A program made the position numbers and the translations under genes. Below are positions 1 to 6,811 of a stretch of DNA of 6,811 bases, in pieces. Positions within the stretch are counted from its first letter, which is position 1, and every line of letters starts with the position of its first letter. The DNA is from Spirochaetales bacterium. Lineage in GTDB: Bacteria > Spirochaetota > Spirochaetia > SZUA-6. The notes below the pieces were generated by a model that ran no database searches, was not told the DNA's origin, and worked only from the letters and a program-made list of their open reading frames with translations. The stretch covers positions 1 to 6,811 of the forward strand of contig QILZ01000209.1 of the NCBI GenBank assembly GCA_003233545.1, given 5' to 3'.

Positions 1-341
1 CGAAAGAGCTTGTTTTCCTTACTGCTTCCGGTTACTTTTTCATAGGCGGCTTTCCCTTTCGCTTTTAAGATCGATCCGTAGTCTTTTCCGATAATACGTT
101 TAATTGTGGCTTCCTCGTAGCCCATTTCGGATGCCGGTTCAAGGGGACTATGTATACCTGTCCATATCTCTTCTTCTTTATCAGAAGTAATTTCCATATA
201 CTTTCCACTAATTGTGTACTTATAGTACCAGTGTGCTAACGACCAGTTCTTAAATAGGTTAACCGTATCTCCGAAGGACCTGTTCTTTAAGAGCCCTGCC
301 ATACCCTCCGCCCATTCTTTTCCTGTCCGACCCGTAGCCGA
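1..341 (-). CDS. Probable true C-terminal continuation of the giant protein in the adjacent frame (partial, at least 113 aa)
   Basis: This minus-strand frame, offset by one base from the giant ORF, has no stop from 443 to the window edge at 1. From 341 onward it reads as convincing protein: SATGRTGKEWAEGMAGLL, then motifs such as NLFKNWSLAHWYYKYT, EEEIWTGIHSPLEP, and a Lys-rich helical end around KAKGKAAYEKV. It has four Trp and many Tyr, a mixed aromatic/charged composition typical of a folded domain. Upstream of about 342 the same frame turns Arg-rich (RIPRRKRL-like), as expected of a shadow frame, so the coding signal changes frame near the A5 run. The only early ATG in this frame (302-300) has GGAGGG just one base before it, too close for a normal ribosome binding site. 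I therefore favour a frameshifted continuation over a separate overlapping gene, though a start at ATG 197 remains possible. The domain is unrecognised, and its end lies outside the window. Confidence 0.65.
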
Positions 342-3300
342 CTTTTTCGCCGGTTCCCGAAATCTTCGCACTTTCTTTATATTCTTTGTAAGCCTTTTTC
401 GCCTCGGTATCCGTAAATCCATTTTTCTTGCTTTTAAGGTCATCTATGTTCCCGCCCATATAGAAATACATATCCCTTACACCGGAATCTACAAATTTCT
501 TGGTGGTATTCCCGTCGGAATCTTTTCCCTCTATAACTTTTTCTACCTTTTCACCGGAAAAATCACCCCTGACCGAAGAATCGATCGTGAATCTGTCCAT
601 ACCTTTCTGATTTAGCTTTATCGTGTAAAAGTCCGCAAATCCAGCCGAAGTTTCCGATAAACCTGTTGCCCCGTTTGCTGAAAGAATTTTATCATTAAGG
701 TTATCCTCATAGTTCTTTTTAGCTTCCTCTACCTTTTCTGCCTGCTCCGCCGTCTGCTCTGCTGCCAGGCTTAATATCTTATCGAACCAGACAGCATTTT
801 TAAAATTTCTTACATAATTATTATAGCCTGTTTGATATTCACTATCCTTTATCCCGAAATCTTCTCTCTTTTCCGTATCAACAGAGGAAAGCGCTTCATA
901 AGCGGCATCTGCTTTCCTTTTCTTCTTAAATGTATAGCCAAGCCTGCCCTGAGGGTCGGAAATATTTCCGGAAATCTCATCCTCTTTTTTTCCTGTATAG
1001 GCGCTTCCTGCGTATTCATTTACAGCTTCCGATTTATCCAGCTTAAAATTGGCCGACTTGTAGTTTTCCCTGGCATCCTCCATGTTTTTAAACTCTAAGT
1101 TGTAGTCAACTTCCGCATTCTCATATTCCGATACAATTACGGTCCAGTTATTTTTACTATCTTCAACACGACTGGCAAGATCATCTATTTTTTCTTCATC
1201 ATCTTTAATAGCCTGCTTTAATGCTCTATAATTCTTGCTGCCTAAATAGGTATTTAATTCCATTCCAATTAAGGCAATTTTTTCTTTATAAAAAGATACA
1301 CTTTGTTTATCCGATAATATCTTTTGATATTCCTCTCTGTAGCTTAACATATTGTCCGTTATACCTGTAAGTTCAGGTTTTGTATCTTCCGCTTTATCCG
1401 GATTCGAATAGGCTTTAAAATAGTCCCTTTCGCTTCTGCTCTGATAACCTTCGGTGTCATTCTCCGGCTTATCAGAACTATCGGAAAACATGGTTGCAAG
1501 TGAAAGGGATGTGTTTTTTACCTTTTCCTTTATACGAAAGATAACTTCTAAATATTCGTTTTCATAAAAGCTTCCCTCGTTCTGTTTCCCTGCTAAATAG
1601 TAATCCACCGTATCCTTATCGATCTCACTGTAATCCGATGCTTCGTTAATACCTGTTATTTTCTGCGGCGTATCTTCCTTTTTTAAAGTATCCTGATCCT
1701 GGAAGCAGCTTCCCAGGTATGCCCTGTAGTTCTTTCTGCCGTCATTAAAGTTGCTTTTAAGACTTTCGTACTTGTTCGATAGTTTTTCCGCATAAAACAA
1801 CCGGTTTAGACTTTCTTCCAGAATTCTTTCATTCCCTTCGACACCTTCGAGCAGAAACTCTTCAAGGTTTTTAGTATGATTATTACTTAAGAGAGTAAAA
1901 CTTAAAAGCAAATCCCCTTCCGTTATGTCCGCTGTGTTCCTGCTGTTAAACATGGAAATGATAAAAACAGGGTCTTCCGTTGTTCCGTTTTCGATTATTT
2001 CAGCTGCTTTTAAAATATCATCAGGGTTCCGGTTGATATTTTCTCTCTCACTTTCCTCCGAAACAAAATCGAATACGGAATGTTCCAGATTCTTAACATA
2101 ACGTCTTTTAAGTTTAACCGCATTCTTAAACAGATAAAAATTATTCCGTTCATTTTGCGTGAGATAGTTAATATATTTTGCTTCTATAGTGTCGGCGCCG
2201 TTTTCAGTGGAGCCGCCGCCGAGGCTGCCTGTAAGTATCATTTTTTTAAGAAGAAACGCTGTAGATGCTCCCGGGTTTTCCGTACCTGCTGCGGATGAAT
2301 ATAAAAGCTCTTCATTTTTATCGGTTATTCCACGGGAGTTTCTAAGGAAATCATCTTCGGAAGCGGAGACAGGGGCAGGGATTCCTGCACTCAGGAAATA
2401 CCAGCCGGTAAGTTCTTTCGTGCTTTTTAATAAATCAGTGCCGCCTGAAAGATTCCCTTCTATCTGTTTATTAAGCCTTGTATAAAACAGTGCAGGGAGA
2501 ATGCTCTTAAGTCCCATAACCTGTTTCACTGTTTCGGCAGCTGTCTCTATTCCCGCTGTATTTGCCAGAGTGAGAGACTTAAGAGTGTCCTCGAACATGT
2601 TTTCCGTTATGCCCTTTAACTTGTTAAATATGTCCATAACCGAGAGATACTCACCATATCCATAAATATCTTTCTCCTTGAGAAATGTATCTATAAAATC
2701 TGCAGGCTCACCGCTTAAATCGTTTAAGACTCTCTGACCGAACTCGAGTGACAATGCATACAAAAGCTCTTCCGAATCTGCTGCCGTGCCTGTCTTAACC
2801 TGTTCTTTTTTTAAATATTCTTCGAATACTTCTTCTTTTTTTTCATCGTTCTCCGCAGTAAGTATCGATTCTCCGTATTTTATTATCCCGGATTTATCCG
2901 CTTCACCGCCGGATGCAAGCTCAGAAAGCATCGATGTTAAATGCCTAAAAGCATCTGTTTTGCCTGTTCCGGAAGAGAACAGGGTTTCTGTTGTTTTATT
3001 GTAGTCGTTTATTACTTTGATTAATGCTATGTTTACCAATGAAACATTTTTTAAGTCATCGGCAAGGGTATCGTATCCTGATGTTCTTTCTATTATATGG
3101 TCAATATCCACATTAATTTCCTTAACATCTATTTCATTATTCTGCCCGGAAAGGAGATTCGTATAGTCTTTAAAAAAATCCATGATCCTGCTGCGCAGTT
3201 TATCTTCTAATCCCCATGTATCGAGTGTTTTTTTAGTTTCTTTTTCCAGTTCTTTCTCTATATCTTTAAAAAACGTACCGTCCGCTATCAAGTTAAGTTT

Positions 3301-6300
3301 AAGTTTCAGTTCCCACGAGTAATGATAAACTCTGGCCGATTCCGAATCCGGCAGGATAGAATCGAGCCATTTTAAACTGATGTCCTTAAGTGTACTGCTG
3401 CCGGTAATAAGATTTTTATAGAGTTCATCCGCATTTTCCATGAACTTCATGGTCCCGCTGCTTCCGTTTGTATAGTTTTTCTTAAGGTAGTTAAAAAGCT
3501 CCTCTTCACCCAACCCGGCGGACGTCCATTTGTCCTTAAAATCGCTGAAGATTTTGTATGCAGCCTTTATATAATCCGTCTCATCTTTTTTTACCTGTAC
3601 GTTATACACCGTATCCATGTTTTTATCTGTAAGCATGTAGATCCCTGCAGTTTCTTTTTCTTTATCCGATGGGTCGATTTTTAAGCTCTTCTTTGAAATC
3701 AACGCAGAAATTCTGATAAGACTGTAGGATTCATTTATTATGTTTTCTTTAAATGATTCTAAAATATCATTCCCGTTGTCGTTTAAACCTGCAGATTCCA
3801 GATATTCATCGAATACCTGTTCAACTGTCTGTATTTTGGTACCGGCAAACTCCTCTGCACTGCTTTCGGTGAATATCTTTTTCGCTACTTTAAGAGATAC
3901 CTGCGAAACAATACTATTCTTTATAGTATCCGGATTGATTGTTAAAGCTGCCTCCGTACCGGAACTATCCGATCCTTCGGTTTCAGAATCCGAAAGCCCT
4001 GCCAATTCTATTCTTTTAAAGATACCGTAGGCATTTATAAGGGTTTTAATTCTCGATGTTTCTGATTGTTTCGGATCGTATATGGAGGTATTCAGACTGG
4101 TTTTCAGTTCTTTAAGGCTGCCTGATATATCCTTATACCTTTTTATTCTTTCTCCGATTTCACTATAAGAATTGTCCGAACCATTACTTTTCTTCCCGTT
4201 AAAGGAGTCATCAATCTTTATGCCGAGTTTAAATGCCTTTAGTATGTAAAAATCGACAATACTGTCGGTAAGATCATTAAGTTCACTTCTGACATAACCC
4301 GGAAGATTGGCAGAGGCCTTATCTAAATCAGAGTATAAGGAAGAAAGTCTGCCTGCAAGAAGACTGCCCGGATCGGCTGCGCTTTCTCCCGGAAACGAAT
4401 CTGCCCCTGAATTATTCAGTTTATTCCCTGCAGCTTCTTTATAATCCGTAAAGCTTTTCCACAGCTCTTTCGGTGTATTTATCCTTATCGTATTATCACT
4501 CTTTATGCTTCCCACACCATAATTCGTTAAAACTTTATCAACTGCCCCGACTGCATCATTTTCCAGTTCCTCCCTGATTCCCGGAATATTTTTTCCGTAG
4601 CGCTTCAGTAAAGAGAATCTCTTTTTCTCCTTGTTCCTTCTATCTGCCAGATCCTTTAAAATAAGATATGATATATCCGCTTCCCCATACGCTTTCTCCT
4701 CTGCTGTTTCCATAAGTACTTCGGGAGTCTGCAGAATGAGAAAACTCTTCCCGGAAAAGAAATCTTTTAAATAACTGTTTTTCCCTATGAGCTCTCTTAT
4801 ATCTTTCTTCGATCTACCCATTACAGTATGACCATTACTGCTGAAATATTCAGAAACGTCATCGAGTGTACTCTTAAGGTTCTTAATCTCCTCTCTTAAT
4901 GCTTTTAAACCGATTTTTCCGGTTTTAAGCCTGTCTATAATCACGGAGAGTGCCGCTTCGCTCAGTAGCCGGGCTTTCGATTCCGAAGCCTCCATATCTC
5001 CACTGCCGGCCAATATTTGCTCAACCCTGCTATTGTTAAGCCATGAATCATCCTGTATTTCTTCTCTGTCACCGAAAACACTCTCTATCAAATTTTCCGC
5101 TTCTGTAAGTACCGCTCTTTCCTCTTCTGCCCTGTCAGCATAGTATCTTCCGTCCGCACTGTCCGCTATGTACTTAAGCCTGGCATAAATATCAGCACCG
5201 GCAAGACCGGCATTCTTAAAAACCTCATCATATCCGGTTAAATCTAATCCGATTTCGTTAAGCCACTGCGGCAGGCTTCCTGCTGTAAGCAGTTTTATCT
5301 CATCCAGCCTGTCGGAAAAATCATCTTGTCTAAAACCGGCTGCCTGATTCCCAAGTGCTTTTAATTTTAACTTCTCCATAAGATTAAAGGCATTCTTCTC
5401 TGCTTCTGACAGATATGTATAATCCGGACTGCCGAGCTTCTTAAGCCGCTCAAGCTCATTTTTAACCCTCGGGTAAAATATACTGTCATCTATTTTAATA
5501 TCGAGAGACTCAGGAACCGCATCCGGATTATCCGGATTCTTATTCCATGCAGTCTGCCAGCCCTCCGCTTTTTCTGCTTTCTCTTTCAGCTCTTCTAACG
5601 AAAGAAAACCTCCTGCACCCTTCTTTCCCTTTAGAAGTTCATACACCGTGCCGTTAAGGCTGCTATACAGATTGTCCAGTTCATAGAGTCTGGATGCAGT
5701 AAAATACGAAACATAATCGCCGCTTATATTCCCTTTACTTTTATCTTCTCCGGAAATTTCCTTAAACCCATAGCCTGCAAACAGACTCTCATAGTATGCC
5801 GATATCTGTTTTTTAAAGTATGATCCGTCCGCTGTTTTAAGTATGGCAAGCTTGATATTGTATTTTTCCTGAGCTTCTTCCAGATCCTCTTCCATGTTTT
5901 TTAATTCATCCTGCACCTCCGAGAGCCTTTGTTTGATTGGCCTAAGCCCTTTACCTGCACCTTTTAGTTTATCGATCGCTTCCCGGTATTTATCCTCGGC
6001 CGCCCGGAATTCGGATAGAGCCTGTCTGTACTCCCTCGCCGTATCGGCGCCTGTCGGCCTTTCGGAGCTTGTGTCTTTTGCATATTCATAAACCGAACGG
6101 GCAATATCATACTGCCTGTCCCAGTACTCCTTCAGCGCCTTTGCCCTGATAAGCTCTGCCTGATAATTATCAAGAAGTATTCTGTCTTCATCACCGAGGC
6201 CGTCCCGGTTTAAAAGAATATCTTCGCCGAACCCCCCGGTAAAATCTGCAGCAGACGGGTTACCCGAAGAAAGGCCCGACGGTGTACCACCGGAAATAGT

Positions 6301-6702
6301 TATACTGTAAAGCGAGACTATCTTTTGCCCGGCTTCCATCTTATAGGCTATATATTTAGCCTTAATATCCTCCCATGTCCCGATCCTCGATTTATAATCC
6401 GCATCAGAAGGGGTTTCCTTTAGCTTATCCTTCCAGAACTTAATAGACTTGTCTGCCTGATTAATCATACCTGCTGATTTTAGATATATGTCTATCAGCC
6501 CGTCTAACTGACCGGAGAGCTTTTTGGTCCTTTCATTTATACCGGAAATGAGCTCTTCTTTCGAATCCTCTATGGCCTTGGAAAGTGAATCTTCCTTGTC
6601 CTGCCAGAGAACAAGCCCCTTGCTTACTATTGTATTAAGCTCTGCCTGCCACTCTCTCTTAGCCTTAATAAGCTCGCCGTAGGCTTTCTCCCATTCCTTC
6701 AT
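259..6702 (-). CDS. Giant coiled-coil-rich hypothetical protein, 2147 aa as read; spirochaete large-structural-protein-like; probably frameshifted near its 3' end
   Basis: No enzymatic family is recognised. The start at 6702 is supported by AGAGG 7 bases upstream and the TAATG overlap with the preceding gene. The N-terminus (residues 1-65) is charged helix with Trp at 4, 18 and 33, as in MKEWEKAYGELIKAKREW. A Gly/Ser/Pro linker covers about 137-157. A strongly heptad-like, Glu/Lys-rich stretch covers about 220-290. The large middle is helical and acidic/lysine-rich, broken by Ser/Gly/Asp-rich linkers near 832-848, 902-919 and 1493-1504. A second long coiled coil spans about 1790-1895, and a charged helix about 1975-2005. 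There is no N-terminal signal peptide and no membrane-length hydrophobic segment, and only one cysteine (C1666) was found. These traits suit a large fibrous, scaffold-like or non-classically exported protein; that role is inference. The Trp-spaced N-terminus and size resemble spirochaetal TIGR04388-type proteins (from memory, unverified). The last 27 residues (about 2121-2147) turn Gly/Arg-rich and probably lie in the wrong frame; the likely true continuation is in the adjacent frame. Confidence 0.85.
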   Translation of the reverse strand: MKEWEKAYGELIKAKREWQAELNTIVSKGLVLWQDKEDSLSKAIEDSKEELISGINERTKKLSGQLDGLIDIYLKSAGMINQADKSIKFWKDKLKETPSDADYKSRIGTWEDIKAKYIAYKMEAGQKIVSLYSITISGGTPSGLSSGNPSAADFTGGFGEDILLNRDGLGDEDRILLDNYQAELIRAKALKEYWDRQYDIARSVYEYAKDTSSERPTGADTAREYRQALSEFRAAEDKYREAIDKLKGAGKGLRPIKQRLSEVQDELKNMEEDLEEAQEKYNIKLAILKTADGSYFKKQISAYYESLFAGYGFKEISGEDKSKGNISGDYVSYFTASRLYELDNLYSSLNGTVYELLKGKKGAGGFLSLEELKEKAEKAEGWQTAWNKNPDNPDAVPESLDIKIDDSIFYPRVKNELERLKKLGSPDYTYLSEAEKNAFNLMEKLKLKALGNQAAGFRQDDFSDRLDEIKLLTAGSLPQWLNEIGLDLTGYDEVFKNAGLAGADIYARLKYIADSADGRYYADRAEEERAVLTEAENLIESVFGDREEIQDDSWLNNSRVEQILAGSGDMEASESKARLLSEAALSVIIDRLKTGKIGLKALREEIKNLKSTLDDVSEYFSSNGHTVMGRSKKDIRELIGKNSYLKDFFSGKSFLILQTPEVLMETAEEKAYGEADISYLILKDLADRRNKEKKRFSLLKRYGKNIPGIREELENDAVGAVDKVLTNYGVGSIKSDNTIRINTPKELWKSFTDYKEAAGNKLNNSGADSFPGESAADPGSLLAGRLSSLYSDLDKASANLPGYVRSELNDLTDSIVDFYILKAFKLGIKIDDSFNGKKSNGSDNSYSEIGERIKRYKDISGSLKELKTSLNTSIYDPKQSETSRIKTLINAYGIFKRIELAGLSDSETEGSDSSGTEAALTINPDTIKNSIVSQVSLKVAKKIFTESSAEEFAGTKIQTVEQVFDEYLESAGLNDNGNDILESFKENIINESYSLIRISALISKKSLKIDPSDKEKETAGIYMLTDKNMDTVYNVQVKKDETDYIKAAYKIFSDFKDKWTSAGLGEEELFNYLKKNYTNGSSGTMKFMENADELYKNLITGSSTLKDISLKWLDSILPDSESARVYHYSWELKLKLNLIADGTFFKDIEKELEKETKKTLDTWGLEDKLRSRIMDFFKDYTNLLSGQNNEIDVKEINVDIDHIIERTSGYDTLADDLKNVSLVNIALIKVINDYNKTTETLFSSGTGKTDAFRHLTSMLSELASGGEADKSGIIKYGESILTAENDEKKEEVFEEYLKKEQVKTGTAADSEELLYALSLEFGQRVLNDLSGEPADFIDTFLKEKDIYGYGEYLSVMDIFNKLKGITENMFEDTLKSLTLANTAGIETAAETVKQVMGLKSILPALFYTRLNKQIEGNLSGGTDLLKSTKELTGWYFLSAGIPAPVSASEDDFLRNSRGITDKNEELLYSSAAGTENPGASTAFLLKKMILTGSLGGGSTENGADTIEAKYINYLTQNERNNFYLFKNAVKLKRRYVKNLEHSVFDFVSEESERENINRNPDDILKAAEIIENGTTEDPVFIISMFNSRNTADITEGDLLLSFTLLSNNHTKNLEEFLLEGVEGNERILEESLNRLFYAEKLSNKYESLKSNFNDGRKNYRAYLGSCFQDQDTLKKEDTPQKITGINEASDYSEIDKDTVDYYLAGKQNEGSFYENEYLEVIFRIKEKVKNTSLSLATMFSDSSDKPENDTEGYQSRSERDYFKAYSNPDKAEDTKPELTGITDNMLSYREEYQKILSDKQSVSFYKEKIALIGMELNTYLGSKNYRALKQAIKDDEEKIDDLASRVEDSKNNWTVIVSEYENAEVDYNLEFKNMEDARENYKSANFKLDKSEAVNEYAGSAYTGKKEDEISGNISDPQGRLGYTFKKKRKADAAYEALSSVDTEKREDFGIKDSEYQTGYNNYVRNFKNAVWFDKILSLAAEQTAEQAEKVEEAKKNYEDNLNDKILSANGATGLSETSAGFADFYTIKLNQKGMDRFTIDSSVRGDFSGEKVEKVIEGKDSDGNTTKKFVDSGVRDMYFYMGGNIDDLKSKKNGFTDTEAKKAYKEYKESAKISGTGEKVGYGSDRKRMGGGYGRALKEQVLRRYG
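343..347 (-). other. Likely frameshift site: A5 run in the coding strand
   Basis: The coding strand reads GGC GAA AAA GTC here (residues 2118-2121, G-E-K-V). Removing one A gives GGC GAA AAG TCG GCT ACG GGT, i.e. GEKSATGRTGKEW, which joins the giant ORF to the open adjacent frame with no stop. The exact base is not fixed: any net +1 skip between about 350 and 312 would also work, for example at the A4 run at 317-320 or the G3 run at 331-333. The sequence alone cannot separate a sequencing indel, a real mutation or programmed slippage. A5 is short for transcriptional slippage. Confidence 0.5.
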
Positions 6703-6811
6703 TACAGAGCCTCTAATATTTTTATTATTTCAGAAAAAACTTCAGCATTAAAATTATTAGCTGTAACTTCTATTTTATATTTATCCCTTACTGCAACCTT
6801 TAAGCTTCCTT
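6702..6811 (-). CDS. 3' end of an unidentified upstream gene (partial, 35 codons visible)
   Basis: On the minus strand, one frame is open from the window edge (first full codon at 6809) to a TAA at 6704-6702. The visible tail begins GSLKVAVRDKYKIEV and ends FSEIIKILEAL. The other two minus frames hit stops within the first 31 bases from the window edge. The TAA shares its last A with the ATG of the giant gene (TAATG), an arrangement typical of translationally coupled operon partners, and that gene's ribosome binding site lies inside this one. The tail reads as a short beta-strand segment followed by an amphipathic helix. Its pattern (charged strand, F/N-rich turn, hydrophobic helix ending in Leu) loosely recalls the C-terminus of IS66-type TnpA accessory proteins, but 35 residues cannot establish that. 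Function is unknown; the gene could equally be a small partner or chaperone of the giant protein. Confidence 0.75.
   Translation of the reverse strand, partial: GSLKVAVRDKYKIEVTANNFNAEVFSEIIKILEAL
6710..6714 (-). promoter_or_regulatory. Ribosome binding site of the giant gene (AGAGG)
   Basis: The coding strand reads AGAGG, then 7 bases, then ATG at 6702. Sequence and spacing suit a Shine-Dalgarno site and support the ATG at 6702 as the start. The site lies within the last codons of the upstream gene, so ribosomes ending there could re-initiate at the overlapping TAATG. No separate promoter is visible in the 109 bases upstream, which are all coding. Confidence 0.65.

Noticed and set aside
1..258. 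Stretch after the giant ORF's stop as a non-coding region with a terminator
   Set aside because: No hairpin followed by a T-run on the minus strand was seen, and the region is covered by an open, protein-like frame.
300..302. ATG in the adjacent frame preceded by GGAGGG, as the start of an independent overlapping gene
   Set aside because: The spacer is only one base, too short for a working ribosome binding site, and the same frame already looks protein-like before the ATG (GRTGKEWAEG). Frameshifted continuation is the simpler reading, though not proven.
2836..2843. A8 run on the coding strand (and A7 runs at 985-991, 2241-2247, 2806-2812, 3228-3234, 3586-3592) as further frameshift or slippage sites
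   Set aside because: The giant ORF continues in frame with unchanged protein character on both sides of each run. They are what Lys-rich coding in AT-leaning DNA produces.
2959..2979. P-loop-like SSGTGKT around residues 1243-1249 of the giant protein
   Set aside because: A Walker A motif needs Gly five residues before the GKT glycine; here that position (1242) is Phe, and no hydrophobic beta strand or Walker B motif follows. It is a chance match in a polar loop.
832..6091. Plus-strand open frames of 65-98 codons opposite the giant gene
   Set aside because: They are antisense shadows: Ser/Phe/Leu/Cys-rich translations complementary to Lys/Glu/Ser coding, with no convincing ribosome binding sites or family resemblance.

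Overview
The window is almost entirely one giant gene on the minus strand. Its long open frame (259-6702) encodes 2147 residues of charged, helix-rich protein, with no recognisable enzyme motif, signal peptide or membrane span. The DNA is moderately AT-rich by eye. The protein's size, its tryptophan-spaced helical N-terminus and its coiled-coil/linker build remind me of the very large 'structural' proteins of spirochaetes (Treponema/Leptospira type, e.g. the TIGR04388-like group). That assignment is from memory and remains tentative.

Layout, read in the direction of transcription (right to left): (1) 6811-6702, the last 35 codons of an upstream gene whose TAA shares its final A with the ATG of the giant gene (TAATG), implying an operon with translational coupling; (2) 6702-259, the giant ORF, preceded by an AGAGG ribosome binding site lying inside the upstream gene; (3) 341-1, a second reading frame on the same strand that stays open to the window edge and looks like real protein.

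The main point of interest is the junction of (2) and (3). The giant ORF appears to leave its proper frame near its end, most simply at an A5 run (343-347), and hits a stop at 259. The last 27 residues of the 2147-residue product (about 2121-2147) look like out-of-frame sequence, while the neighbouring frame carries a good C-terminal continuation of at least 113 residues running off the window. The biological gene is therefore probably longer than its annotated ORF. The cause could be a one-base sequencing or assembly indel, a genuine inactivating mutation, or frameshifting or slippage. No RNA genes, CRISPR arrays, mobile-element ends or terminators were seen, and there is no gene-free stretch of more than 300 bases.
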